Of a DNA stretch of 64,000 bases, positions 25,864 to 34,566 are shown piece after piece (within the stretch, counting starts at the first letter, position 1; each line of letters begins with the position of its first letter). The notes beneath the pieces are model-generated. The model was not told where the DNA came from, searched no databases, and worked only from the letters and a program-made list of their open reading frames with translations. The position numbers and the translations under genes are program-made. Location: the NCBI RefSeq assembly GCF_014203235.1, contig NZ_JACHIN010000023.1, positions 69,491-133,490 on the forward strand, written 5' to 3'. This DNA is from Nonomuraea endophytica. GTDB taxonomy: Bacteria > Actinomycetota > Actinomycetes > Streptosporangiales > Streptosporangiaceae.

Positions 25864-26796
25864 TCAGGCGTCCGCGCGGCTCTTCACCGGCCCGTCCAGC
25901 GGTACGGCCGCGCGTCGCCCCAGCCGGATCACCCCCTGGGTGAGCGCGATGGCCACCAGGATGACCACGGCGCCGACCGGCTGGTTCCAGGTCAGCGCCT
26001 CGCCCAGGATCACCAGCCCGGACAGGGCGGCGACGACCGGCAGCAGATAGGTCACCGTCGAGGTGGTCGTCACGCCCGCCTGCCCCTGCACCCAGTACAA
26101 CATCAGGTAGGCCACGCCGGTCCCGAGCCCGCCGAGCGCGAGCATGCTCCACCACACCCCGGCCGAGACCGTGGTGTCCACCAGCGGCACCCCGGCGATC
26201 AGGGTGATCACGCCGAGCTGCGCGGCCCCGCTGAGCAGCTGTCCCGTGGCCAGCACCACGGGCGCCTCGGTGCGCCGCCCGGTGATGAACCGGCCCATGT
26301 ACGCGCCGCCGACGCCGTAGCAGAGCGCGGCGGCGAAGCAGGCCAGGCTGCCGCCGAGCTGCCCGCCAGCCATCGGCTGCCAGACGCCGAGCACCACCAT
26401 GACCCCGGCGAACCCGAGCCCGAGTCCGGCGACCCGGCTCGCGGTCGGCTTCTCCGCGCGCAGCAGCAGCGTGAAGGCGAGCGTGCACAGGGGCGTGGTG
26501 GCGTTCCAGATGGCGGCGACGACGGAGGAGACGTACTGCTCGCCCCAGGCGAACAGGGTGAACGGCAGTGTGGTCAGCACGATCGAGGCCACCTGGAAGT
26601 GGCCCCAGAGCCGCGGGTCGCGCGGCAGCGCCTTACGGCTGATCGCCAGGGCGGCAAGCAGCGTCAGCGCGCCGATCACCATGCGGGTGAACGACACCTG
26701 CAGCGGGTGCAGTTCGCCGACGGCGACCTTGATGAAGAAGAAGCTGTTGCCCCAGACGAGCGCCAGCACGAGGTAGGCGGGCAGCCAGCGCCGCAT
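25864..26796 (-). CDS. EamA/DMT family transporter
   Basis: A 310-aa drug/metabolite transporter with ten helices in two EamA repeats. Signature segments are LALVWGNSFFFIKVAVGELH in repeat 1 and VTYLLPVVAALSGLVILGEA in repeat 2, the latter with the usual Pro and the GE end. It is likely an exporter of small metabolites such as amino acids. GGGAGG lies just before ATG 26796. Its stop is convergent with the DoxX gene, four bases apart. Confidence 0.92.
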   Translation of the reverse strand: MRRWLPAYLVLALVWGNSFFFIKVAVGELHPLQVSFTRMVIGALTLLAALAISRKALPRDPRLWGHFQVASIVLTTLPFTLFAWGEQYVSSVVAAIWNATTPLCTLAFTLLLRAEKPTASRVAGLGLGFAGVMVVLGVWQPMAGGQLGGSLACFAAALCYGVGGAYMGRFITGRRTEAPVVLATGQLLSGAAQLGVITLIAGVPLVDTTVSAGVWWSMLALGGLGTGVAYLMLYWVQGQAGVTTTSTVTYLLPVVAALSGLVILGEALTWNQPVGAVVILVAIALTQGVIRLGRRAAVPLDGPVKSRADA

Positions 26797-26853
26797 CGGT
26801 CCTCCCGGTCTGATGGATCGGCAGGAGCGTAGCGGCCTTTTCCTCGGTGCATG

Positions 26854-26869
26854 TAGGGATATCTCCCTA
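26854..26869. promoter_or_regulatory. 16-bp dyad between EamA and sthA genes
   Basis: TAGGGATATCTCCCTA pairs 7 of 8 positions. It lies two bases past the sthA stop and 58 bases upstream of the EamA start, both genes on the minus strand. It could be the sthA terminator hairpin or an operator for the transporter; position does not decide. Confidence 0.4.
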
Positions 26870-26871
26870 TC

Positions 26872-28275
26872 TCACAGCTCGAACTTCGCGACCCTTCTGA
26901 GCTTGTTGACCGCGTCGAGCGCGGCGACCTTGTACGACTCGGCCAGCGTCGGGTAGTTGAAGACCGCGTCCACGAGGTAGTCGACGGTGCCGCCGCAGCC
27001 CATGACGGCCTGGCCGATGTGCAGCAGCTCGGTGGCGCCGGTGCCGAAGACGTGCACGCCCAGCAGGGAGCGGTCCTCGGGCGAGATCAGGAGCTTGAGC
27101 ATGCCGTAGGTGTCGCCGATGATCTGGCCTCTGGCCAGCTCCCGGTAGCGGGAGATGCCCACCTCGAACGGCACGTGCGAGCGGGTCAGCTCGTCCTCGG
27201 TCTGCCCGATGAAGCTCACCTCGGGGATCGTGTAGATCCCGATCGGCTGCTGCGACGACAGCCCGCGCAGCGGCTCCCCGCACGCGTGGTGGGCGGCGAT
27301 GCGGCCCTGCTCCATCGAGGTGGCCGCCAGCGAGGGGAAGCCGATCACGTCACCGACGGCGTAGATGTGCGGTACGGCGGTGCGGTAGAAGGAGTCCACC
27401 GAGATGCGCCCGCGGTCGTCGGCCGCCAGCCCCGCGGCCTCCAGGCCCAGTTCGTCGGTCATGCCGTGGCGGCCGGCCGAGTACATGACGGTCTCGGCCG
27501 GGATCTTCTTGCCGCTCTCCAGCAGCGTGATCGCGCCGCGGGGCCGCTTCTCGACGGCGGCGACGGTCTCGCCGAAGCGGAAGGTGACGGCCAGGTCGCG
27601 CAGGTGGTACTTGAGCGCCTCGACGATCTCCAGGTCGCAGAAGTCGAGCATGCGCTCGCGCCGTTCGACCACGGTGACCTTGGTGCCGAGCGCGGCGAAC
27701 ATCGAGGCGTACTCGATGCCGATCACGCCGGCGCCGACCACGACCAGCGAGTCGGGGACCGTGGGCAGGTTCAGGATGCCGTCGGAGTCGATGATCGTCT
27801 CTTCGTCGAACTCCACGGAGTCGGGGCGCGCGGGGCGGGTGCCCGTGGCGATGATGATCTTCGAGGCGCTGACCTTGACGTCACGGCCCTGCTCGTCGAT
27901 GACGTCCACCGTGTAGGGGTCCACGAACCGCGCCGAGCCCGTCAGCACCGCGACGTGGTTGCGGGAGAGCTGGCTGCGGATCACGTCGACCTCGCGGCCG
28001 ATCACGTGCTGGGTCCTGATGCCCAGGTCCGCGACCGTGACGTCGTCCTTGACCCGGTAGGACTGGCCGTACATCTCGCGCTGGTTGAGTCCGGTGAGGT
28101 AGAGCACCGCCTCACGCAGTGTCTTGGAGGGGATCGTGCCGGTGTTGATGCACACGCCGCCGATCATGTTGCGCCGTTCTACGACGGCGACCCGCTTCTC
28201 CAGCTTGGCGGCCGCGATGGCCGCCTTCTGCCCGCCAGGCCCGGAACCTATGACAAGCACGTCAAAGTCGGTCAC
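26872..28275 (-). CDS. sthA: Soluble pyridine nucleotide transhydrogenase
   Basis: A flavoprotein of about 467 aa that transfers hydride between NADPH and NAD+ in the cytosol. It begins with the FAD-binding DFDVLVIGSGPGGQKAAIAA. The lipoamide-dehydrogenase CxxxxC pair is replaced by GGVCINTGTIPSK, with a single Cys and Thr in place of the second, the mark of Sth enzymes. NAD-binding SLVVVGAGVIGIEYASMFAA and the second FAD motif HIYAVGDVIGFPSLAATSME follow; the C-terminal dimer domain ends NYPTLAESYKVAALDAVNKL. GTG 28275 gives the family N-terminus; GTG 28284 and 28311 are in-frame alternatives. It is probably a single-gene unit. Confidence 0.93.
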   Translation of the reverse strand: MTDFDVLVIGSGPGGQKAAIAAAKLEKRVAVVERRNMIGGVCINTGTIPSKTLREAVLYLTGLNQREMYGQSYRVKDDVTVADLGIRTQHVIGREVDVIRSQLSRNHVAVLTGSARFVDPYTVDVIDEQGRDVKVSASKIIIATGTRPARPDSVEFDEETIIDSDGILNLPTVPDSLVVVGAGVIGIEYASMFAALGTKVTVVERRERMLDFCDLEIVEALKYHLRDLAVTFRFGETVAAVEKRPRGAITLLESGKKIPAETVMYSAGRHGMTDELGLEAAGLAADDRGRISVDSFYRTAVPHIYAVGDVIGFPSLAATSMEQGRIAAHHACGEPLRGLSSQQPIGIYTIPEVSFIGQTEDELTRSHVPFEVGISRYRELARGQIIGDTYGMLKLLISPEDRSLLGVHVFGTGATELLHIGQAVMGCGGTVDYLVDAVFNYPTLAESYKVAALDAVNKLRRVAKFEL

Positions 28276-28282
28276 AAGACCC

Positions 28283-28311
28283 ACAGTACGGTCCCCCTCC
28301 GCCCCGGTCAC
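28283..28311 (-). promoter_or_regulatory. Candidate leaderless promoter of sthA
   Basis: On the minus strand GTGACC (28306-28311), 17 bases, TACTGT (28283-28288), then 7 bases to GTG 28275. The -10 fits TAnnnT and the distance fits a transcript that begins at the start codon. This is the reason for preferring 28275 as sthA start. Confidence 0.45.
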
Positions 28312-28329
28312 CAGCCCCAGGCCTGCGGT

Positions 28330-28361
28330 TTCCCGGCCCGCGCGGCGGCACGGGCCGGGAA
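28330..28361 (-). terminator. Hairpin after the secreted protein gene
   Basis: An 11-bp stem (28330-28340 with 28351-28361) around a 10-base loop, starting 10 bases past the stop of the secreted 128-aa protein. Confidence 0.75.
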
Positions 28362-28371
28362 CCGGCGGCGA

Positions 28372-28758
28372 TCAGCTGTAGAAGGTGGTGGAGCTGTGGG
28401 TGACCGTGGTGCCGCGCTCGCCCCAGTAGGAGGAGATGTCGGCGCGGTACTGGGTGTCCTCGTAGGCCGTGGCCAGGCTGCCGCAGGTGTTGCCGGGGTG
28501 GCCGTAGTAGTTGTTCTTGTCGGTGATCGTCGGCGAGGGCCCGGGGCGGGACAGCGGGACGAGCTTGACCTTCACCCAGCGGGCGCCCTCGGTGTTGAAC
28601 GCCGCGACGCAGAGGCTGTCGGTGCCGTCGTTGTAGCTGACGGTGCCGTCGCCCACGTTCCTGGAGAAGGAGTTGGCCAGCGCGGGCTGGGCGAGAGCGA
28701 AGCTGGCGGCAGCAACGGTGACGCCCACCACGGCGGTCTTGAGGAGGTTCTTCATCAT
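28372..28758 (-). CDS. Secreted small protein, unknown
   Basis: A 128-aa exported protein. A Sec signal peptide (NLLKTAVVGVTVAAASFALA) ends with cleavage probable after ALA at residue 28. The mature 100 residues have exactly two Cys (C50 and C92), probably one disulfide, and are rich in Thr, Ser, Tyr and Gly with a beta-sheet feel (TVSYNDGTDSLCVAAF; STTFYS). Two ATG codons abut (28758 and 28755), with GAAGGG just upstream. The family is not recognised. It is transcribed away from the sulfotransferase gene across a gap with a 24-bp palindrome and has its own terminator. Confidence 0.8.
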   Translation of the reverse strand: MMKNLLKTAVVGVTVAAASFALAQPALANSFSRNVGDGTVSYNDGTDSLCVAAFNTEGARWVKVKLVPLSRPGPSPTITDKNNYYGHPGNTCGSLATAYEDTQYRADISSYWGERGTTVTHSSTTFYS

Positions 28759-28837
28759 TGCCCTTCGATCGGGAGCGGTGCGGGTTCCACCGCCCTCGCA
28801 GTGATCTTGGCCAACGACGCGTCCATGACAACAGGTC

Positions 28838-28861
28838 CTAACGGGAGAATTCTCCAGTTAG
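28838..28861. promoter_or_regulatory. 24-bp near-perfect palindrome in divergent gap
   Basis: The core GGAGAATTCTCC is a perfect 12-base palindrome. One unpaired base each side, then arms CTAAC (28838-28842) and GTTAG (28857-28861) that also pair. Eleven of twelve symmetric pairs match. It lies about 80 bases upstream of both the secreted-protein gene (minus) and the sulfotransferase gene (plus). The placement suits an operator for one or both. No regulator gene is adjacent. Confidence 0.6.
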
Positions 28862-28938
28862 TCATTCATTCGTAGACAGCTATTCGCCCGGGACGTATCG
28901 ATGACGAGAGGGACACTTCCGGCAGAGGAGACGGCGAC

Positions 28939-29640
<702 letters not shown>

Positions 29641-29692
29641 CCCCCAGCGGACTCGACGGCCCGCCCCCATGGCCTCTCACCTGGGCTTTCCC

Positions 29693-29698
29693 TAGCGT
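29693..29698 (+). promoter_or_regulatory. -10-like box ahead of the ABC exporter, leaderless
   Basis: TAGCGT is followed by six bases and then ATG 29705; there is no ribosome binding site, which fits a leaderless transcript. No good -35 is seen. Confidence 0.35.
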
Positions 29699-29704
29699 TG
29701 ACGC

Positions 29705-30601
29705 ATGATCACACTACGCGGGCTGACCAAGCGCTATGGCGCGCGCACCGCGGTCGACGACCTCACCCTGGAGGTACGGCCCGGCGCCGTGACGGGGTTC
29801 CTGGGCCCGAACGGCGCCGGGAAATCGACCACGATGCGCATGATCCTCGGACTCGACCGGCCGGACGCGGGCACGGCGCTCGTGGGCGGCCGGCCGTACC
29901 AGAAGATCGAGAACCCGCTGCGGACGGTCGGCGCGCTGCTGGACGCGCGCGCGGTGCATCCGGGGCGCTCGGCGCGGGCGCATCTGCTGGCGCTGGCCCG
30001 CAGCAACGGCATCGGCCGGGCCCGGGTCGGCGAGGTGCTGGAGATCGTCGGGATGGACCGCGCGGCGGGGCGGCGCGCGGGCGCGCTGTCGCTGGGGATG
30101 AGCCAGCGGCTAGGGATCGCGGCGGCGCTGCTGGGCGATCCGGCGGTGCTGATGTTCGACGAGCCGGTCAACGGGCTCGACCCGGACGGCGTGCGCTGGA
30201 TCAGGCGGCTGATGCGCGGCCTGGCCGACGAGGGCAGGACGGTCTTCGTCTCCAGCCATCTGATGAGCGAGATGCAGCTGACCGCCGACCACCTGGTGGT
30301 GATCGGGCGCGGGAAGCTGATCGTGGACGCGCCGCTGGGCGAGGTGGTCGCGGCGAGCGCGGTGCGGATCCGCTCCCCGCACGCCGGAGACCTCGCGGTA
30401 CGGCTGCGCGCCGCCGGCGTCGAGGTGTCCAGGACGGGCGAGAGCCAGCTCGTGGCCACCGGCGCGAGCACCGAGCGGATCGGCGACCTGGCCCACGAGG
30501 CGGGCATCAGGCTGCACGAGCTGAGCGCCCAGGAGGCCTCGCTGGAGCAGGCCTTCCACGAACTGACCGCGGACAGCACCGAATATGGGAGCCGAGTATG
30601 A
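29705..30601 (+). CDS. ABC transporter ATP-binding protein (exporter type)
   Basis: A 298-aa cytosolic ATPase of the DrrA/CcmA-like class. It has Walker A GPNGAGKST, the region LLDARAVHPGRSARAHLLAL (Q-loop area) typical of this group, a signature that reads LSLGMSQRLG (degenerate LSGGQ, as in many bacitracin-type exporters), Walker B VLMFDEPVNGLD, and an H-loop in FVSSHLMSEM. The C-terminal 80 residues form the usual accessory domain. It overlaps the permease gene by ATGA. Its neighbours are a permease and a two-component system, suggesting response to a membrane-active compound. Confidence 0.93.
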   Translation: MITLRGLTKRYGARTAVDDLTLEVRPGAVTGFLGPNGAGKSTTMRMILGLDRPDAGTALVGGRPYQKIENPLRTVGALLDARAVHPGRSARAHLLALARSNGIGRARVGEVLEIVGMDRAAGRRAGALSLGMSQRLGIAAALLGDPAVLMFDEPVNGLDPDGVRWIRRLMRGLADEGRTVFVSSHLMSEMQLTADHLVVIGRGKLIVDAPLGEVVAASAVRIRSPHAGDLAVRLRAAGVEVSRTGESQLVATGASTERIGDLAHEAGIRLHELSAQEASLEQAFHELTADSTEYGSRV

Positions 30602-31374
30602 GACGGGCGATCTCCGCCGAGTGGGTCAAGCTGTGGTCGGTCCGTTCGACCTGGTGGTGCCTGATGGGCGCCGCGGCGCTGATGGTGCTGGCCTCGGTCA
30701 CGGTGGCCGCGGCGCTGGGCTCGCACAACGGGCAGCCGCGCACCGAACGGCTGGCCGCCACCGAGCCGGTCGTGTCGGCGGCGATCTTCGCCCAGTTCGC
30801 GCTGGTGGCGCTGGCGATGCTGGTGGTGACCTCGGAGTACTCCTCCGGCGGGATCCGGGTGGCGCTGCAGGCGACGCCGATCAGGGGACGGCTGCTGGCG
30901 GCGAAGGCGCTGGTGGTGGCGCCGGTGATGTTCGTCACCGGGGTGGTGAGCGGGGCCGTGGGGGCGGTGCTGACGTACGTGCTGCTGCGGATGGAGCCGT
31001 TCAGGGCGCCGGTCACGCTGGCGGCCGGTGAGACGGTGGGTGACCTGGTCAGGCTGGGGGCGTTCTGCGCGCTGGTGGGCGTGCTGACCGTCGGCGCGGG
31101 TGCGGCGCTGCGCAGCGCCGCGGGGACGCTGACCGTGGTGTTCCTGCTGATGATGGGGCTGCCGCTGCTGATCATGATGACCGGCGCGCCGGCGCTGATC
31201 GACGCCTCGATGCGGCTGCCGATGTTCGCCGGGCTGGCGTTCATGGAGAGCGTGGAGAACATGACGGGCGGGCCGATGCCGTACGCGGCGGGCGAGGGCC
31301 TGGCGTGGCTGCTGGTGTGGACGGCGGCGGCCCTGGCCGCCGGGTACGTCGTCCTGCGCCGGCGCGACGCCTAG
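30598..31374 (+). CDS. ABC exporter permease (ABC-2 type)
   Basis: A 258-aa membrane protein with six helices, the partner of the upstream ATPase. The N-terminal amphipathic stretch RRAISAEWVKLWSVRSTWWC is typical of actinobacterial ABC-2 permeases, followed by GAAALMVLASVTVAAALGSH and, after a loop, SEYSSGGIRVALQATPIRGR. The last helix ends in RRRDA. ATG 30598 is translationally coupled to the ATPase gene. Confidence 0.9.
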   Translation: MRRAISAEWVKLWSVRSTWWCLMGAAALMVLASVTVAAALGSHNGQPRTERLAATEPVVSAAIFAQFALVALAMLVVTSEYSSGGIRVALQATPIRGRLLAAKALVVAPVMFVTGVVSGAVGAVLTYVLLRMEPFRAPVTLAAGETVGDLVRLGAFCALVGVLTVGAGAALRSAAGTLTVVFLLMMGLPLLIMMTGAPALIDASMRLPMFAGLAFMESVENMTGGPMPYAAGEGLAWLLVWTAAALAAGYVVLRRRDA

Positions 31375-31377
31375 ACT
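31372..31377 (+). promoter_or_regulatory. -10-like TAGACT ahead of the histidine kinase
   Basis: TAGACT uses the permease stop codon as its first three bases and is followed by eight bases and then GTG 31386, again leaderless in layout. No clear -35, so read-through from the ABC genes is equally possible. Confidence 0.35.
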
Positions 31378-31385
31378 GCGCAGCC

Positions 31386-32498
31386 GTGGCGGGACCTTTC
31401 GGGATGGGACTCATCGGGATGCGACTGGCCGGCGTGCTCGCCGGGCTGCTGTCCGGCCTGCTCGAACTCGCTCTGCTGGCCGTCGCCTGGCCCGCCAGGC
31501 GACGGTGGGGCCCGGCGGTCATGCGGCTCGAACACCGCCGGCTGACCTGGCTCGGCCTGGACGGCGACCCCCGGCCGCCCTCCTACCCCTACCTCGCGCT
31601 GCGGGCGCTGCTGGGCGTCACCGGCGGATACGCGGTGTTCGCGCTGCTCTTCGTCGCCGGGCTGTTCCTGGCCGGCTCGGCGTGGTCGCTGATCACCGGC
31701 AGCTCGGACATCGTCTCGCTGTCCTTCCCCGGCCTGCACCTGGAGACGATGAGCTGGACGATCGGGCTGAGCGGCGGCCTGGTCGTGCTCGCGCTGGCCG
31801 GCGGCGCGGTGGAGTCGGTCGCGTGGGCGGAGCGGCGGCTGGCCGTGCTCTTCCTCGGGCCGGGACCGGAGGAGCTGATGCGGCGGCGTATCGCCGAGCT
31901 CACCGACACCAGGCTCGGCATCGTGCGCGCCGTCGACGACGAGCGGCGCAGGATCGAGCGGGACCTGCACGACGGCGTGCAGCAGCACGGCGTGGCGCTG
32001 GCCATGCTGCTCGGCCGGGCCCGCCACAGCCCGGCCGCCGCGCCGGAACTCGTCGACCAGGCCTACGCCGAGTCGCGCAGGCTCCTCGACGAACTGCGCA
32101 GCGTCGCCTGGCGCGTCTACCCCACCGCGCTCGACGAGCTCGGGCTGAGGGCCGCGCTCGACGGAGTCGCCGAGCGCGCGGGCGTCCCCGTCACCGTCCG
32201 GTACGGCCTGCGCGCCCGCCCCGTCTCCGAAGTCGAGACCGCCCTGTACTTCGTGGCCCGCGAGGCCATCACCAACGCCGTCAAGCACGCGCACGCCCGT
32301 GACATCCTGGTCGATCTGCGCGAGGAAGGTGAGGCGATGGTGGTGATGACGGTCTCCGACGACGGCGGGGGCGGCGCCGATCCGGCGGGCGGCGGCCTGT
32401 CCGGGCTGGCCAGGCGGGTGCGGGCGCTCGACGGCCGGTTCGAGGTGGTCAGCGGCGCTGACGGGACGACCGTGCGGGCGGTGCTGCCGTGCGGCTGA
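31386..32498 (+). CDS. NarL-class sensor histidine kinase
   Basis: A 370-aa membrane kinase. Helices lie at about 14-35, 75-98 and 127-147, followed by a HisKA_3 dimerisation domain with phospho-accepting His195 in ERRRIERDLHDGVQQHGVAL, and an HATPase_c domain with EAITNAVKHAHA (N box) and VSDDGGGG (G box). There is no large extracellular sensor domain, so it may sense within the membrane, as in LiaS-like kinases. GTG 31386 is 12 bases after the permease stop. It overlaps the response regulator by 10 bases. Confidence 0.92.
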   Translation: MAGPFGMGLIGMRLAGVLAGLLSGLLELALLAVAWPARRRWGPAVMRLEHRRLTWLGLDGDPRPPSYPYLALRALLGVTGGYAVFALLFVAGLFLAGSAWSLITGSSDIVSLSFPGLHLETMSWTIGLSGGLVVLALAGGAVESVAWAERRLAVLFLGPGPEELMRRRIAELTDTRLGIVRAVDDERRRIERDLHDGVQQHGVALAMLLGRARHSPAAAPELVDQAYAESRRLLDELRSVAWRVYPTALDELGLRAALDGVAERAGVPVTVRYGLRARPVSEVETALYFVAREAITNAVKHAHARDILVDLREEGEAMVVMTVSDDGGGGADPAGGGLSGLARRVRALDGRFEVVSGADGTTVRAVLPCG

Positions 32499-33127
32499 TC
32501 CTGGCCGACGACGCGGTCCTGCTGCGCGAGGGACTGATCAGGCTGCTGGAGGACGCCGGTCACGAGGTGGCGGCGGCGGTCGGCGACGCCGGGGCCCTGC
32601 TGGCGGCGGTCGAGGAGCATCGGCCCGAGGTGGCCGTGGTGGACGTGCGGATGCCGCCCACCCACACCGACGAGGGCCTGCGGGCGGCGCTGGAGATCCG
32701 TTCGCGCCGGCCCGAGGTCGGCGTGCTGGTCCTGTCGCAGTACGTGGAGAAGACCTACGCGGCCCGGCTGCTGTCCGGCACCGGCGTCGGCTACCTGCTG
32801 AAGGACCGGGTCTCCGAGGTCGGGGAGTTCCTGGACGCGCTGGAGCGGGTGCGGGCCGGCGGGACCGTCCTGGATCCCGAGGTGGTCAGGCAACTGCTGG
32901 CCCGTACCTCGCACGCCGACCCGCTGGCCCGGCTGAGCGCGCGCGAGCGCCAGGTCCTGGAGCACCTGGCGCAGGGCCTGGCCAACACGGCGGTCGCCGA
33001 GCGGCTGCACGTGTCGCTCAGCACGGTGGAGAAGCACGTCAACGCGATCTTCGACAAGCTGGAGCTGCCGCAGCACGGGGACTACAACCGCCGCGTGCTG
33101 GCCATCCTGCGCTACCTGGACGACTAG
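32489..33127 (+). CDS. NarL/LuxR-family response regulator
   Basis: A 212-aa regulator. The receiver domain has D7/D8, phospho-acceptor D52 in VAVVDVRMPPTHTDEGLRA, and K in GYLLKDRVSEV. The C-terminal GerE-type HTH is RLSARERQVLEHLAQGLANT followed by VAERLHVSLSTVEKHV. The VRMPPTHTDEG motif marks the actinobacterial subgroup paired with HisKA_3 kinases. GTG start at 32489 lies within the kinase gene. It likely controls the adjacent ABC exporter. Confidence 0.95.
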   Translation: MRLILADDAVLLREGLIRLLEDAGHEVAAAVGDAGALLAAVEEHRPEVAVVDVRMPPTHTDEGLRAALEIRSRRPEVGVLVLSQYVEKTYAARLLSGTGVGYLLKDRVSEVGEFLDALERVRAGGTVLDPEVVRQLLARTSHADPLARLSARERQVLEHLAQGLANTAVAERLHVSLSTVEKHVNAIFDKLELPQHGDYNRRVLAILRYLDD

Positions 33128-33144
33128 CCGGCCCTGGGCGGTTT

Positions 33145-33390
33145 CTAGACGTAGGCGTCGGCGCGGTCGACTATGCCGGTGGCGCCTTCCTGGCGGGCGC
33201 AGTGGGCGCAGCAGTACCAGGCGCGGTCCACCTGGACACCGTGGCCGATCACCCGCGCGCCGCAGTGTTCGCAGATGGGCGCCATCGCCTGGATCGCGCA
33301 CTGGAAGGAGTCGAACGTGTGCACCGCACCCTGCGCGTGCACTTCGAAGCTCATGTCGTAGTCGTTGCCGCAGGTCTCGCAGGCTGCCAT
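33145..33390 (-). CDS. Small Cys-rich zinc-ribbon protein (prokaryotic metallothionein-like)
   Basis: An 81-aa cytosolic protein with eight Cys (C4, C7, C31, C40, C43, C60, C61, C64) and several His (H18, H24, H42, H50, H63). Pairs CETCGNDY, CEHCGARV and CCAHCARQ suggest two or more zinc or other metal sites. Similar actinobacterial proteins are often named prokaryotic metallothionein. ATG 33390 is chosen for GAGAGGAG upstream; the frame extends to 33456. It is convergent with the response regulator gene, 17 bases apart. Confidence 0.85.
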   Translation of the reverse strand: MAACETCGNDYDMSFEVHAQGAVHTFDSFQCAIQAMAPICEHCGARVIGHGVQVDRAWYCCAHCARQEGATGIVDRADAYV

Positions 33391-33472
33391 GGCCGTGCTC
33401 CTCTCGTTGGTCGATGCGTGGCGGAAATACCCCCTTCCACCTCGCCTTTTCCCCAACGGCGTCCCATATTCT

Positions 33473-34564
33473 TCACCGCCGGGCGGCGGCCACGAGCAGC
33501 GGGACGGCGAGCAGGGCCAGCGACGCCAGCGCCGCCGCCAGGCCGAACGCCGCGGACAGGGCGCCGACCAGGAGCGGGCTGGCCACGAAGCCCGCGTAGG
33601 AGATGGTGGAGATCGCGGCCACCAGCGAGCCGCCCGGGTCGTCGGCGGCCGCGCGGCTCAGCAGGGCCGGGACCGGCGGGCCGAGCGCCAGGCCGGTCAG
33701 CGCGAAGCCGGCCAGCGCCCAGGCGGGCGAGGGCGCGAGACCGGCCAGGACGATGCCGGCGCCGCCGCCCAGGCCGGCGACGGCCAGCAGCGTGCGGGTG
33801 CCGAGTCTCGGCCAGACCTGGGCCAGCAGGCGTCCCACGGTCAGGGCGGCCATGTAGACGGCGGGGGCGGAGCCGGACAGCAGGGCGGTGGCGCCCAGGT
33901 GGTCCTCCAGGAGCAGGGCCGACCACTGCTCGACCGCGTTCTCGATGATCAGCACGCAGGCGGCCAGGGCGCCCAGGAGTGCCGCCTGACGCCAGGGGGT
34001 GGGGGTGCGGCTCGCCGTACCGGATGGTGGGCCCTGGGGAAGGGACAGCGGCGCGAGCGCCGCGCCCAGCACCAGCACCAGCACCGCGACGGCGACCAGC
34101 GCGGGTCCCGGGCCGACGCCGAGCTGCCTGGCCAGGCCGGTGGCGGGCGCGGCGGCGATGACGGCCAGCGGGAAGGCCGCGTACACCGGCTGGAACAGCC
34201 TGCGCCCGCTCTGCCGCTCGGCCCGGCCTGTGGCGAGGTTCAGCGTGACGTCCAGCGCGCCGCTGGCCGCGCCGAGCAGCAGCAAAGCCCCCGCCAGCAG
34301 GTACGGCCCGCCGCCGACGGCCCCGGCGACCGCCAGGATGCTCAGGCCGAACAGCGCGGTGGCGATGGTGAGCCCGGCGCGCTCCCTGCCTCTGGCCAGG
34401 CGTCCGGCCAGCGCCATTGCCGGGATCGCGCCCACCGGGACCCCGCTCAGCGCGAGCCCGAGGTCGGCCGTGGAGATCGCGAGGTGTTCCTTGACCGCGG
34501 GTAGCAGCGCCGCCCACGAGCCCCAGAACACCCCCCAGACAGCGCAGACCAGGATGAGCGGCAC
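33473..34564 (-). CDS. MFS transporter (12 helices)
   Basis: About 363 aa with twelve helices. Helix 1 is ILVCAVWGVFWGSWAALLPA and the motif-A-like loop is AMALAGRLARGRERAGLTIA, weaker than in drug exporters, closer to the YbjJ/fucose-permease-like group. GTG 34564 and GTG 34582 are both possible; the second would overlap the preceding gene. The whole is coupled to the PcfJ-like gene, whose stop is at 34567. The frame stays open further upstream inside that gene, which is not used. Confidence 0.85.
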   Translation of the reverse strand: MPLILVCAVWGVFWGSWAALLPAVKEHLAISTADLGLALSGVPVGAIPAMALAGRLARGRERAGLTIATALFGLSILAVAGAVGGGPYLLAGALLLLGAASGALDVTLNLATGRAERQSGRRLFQPVYAAFPLAVIAAAPATGLARQLGVGPGPALVAVAVLVLVLGAALAPLSLPQGPPSGTASRTPTPWRQAALLGALAACVLIIENAVEQWSALLLEDHLGATALLSGSAPAVYMAALTVGRLLAQVWPRLGTRTLLAVAGLGGGAGIVLAGLAPSPAWALAGFALTGLALGPPVPALLSRAAADDPGGSLVAAISTISYAGFVASPLLVGALSAAFGLAAALASLALLAVPLLVAAARR

Positions 34565-34566
34565 GC

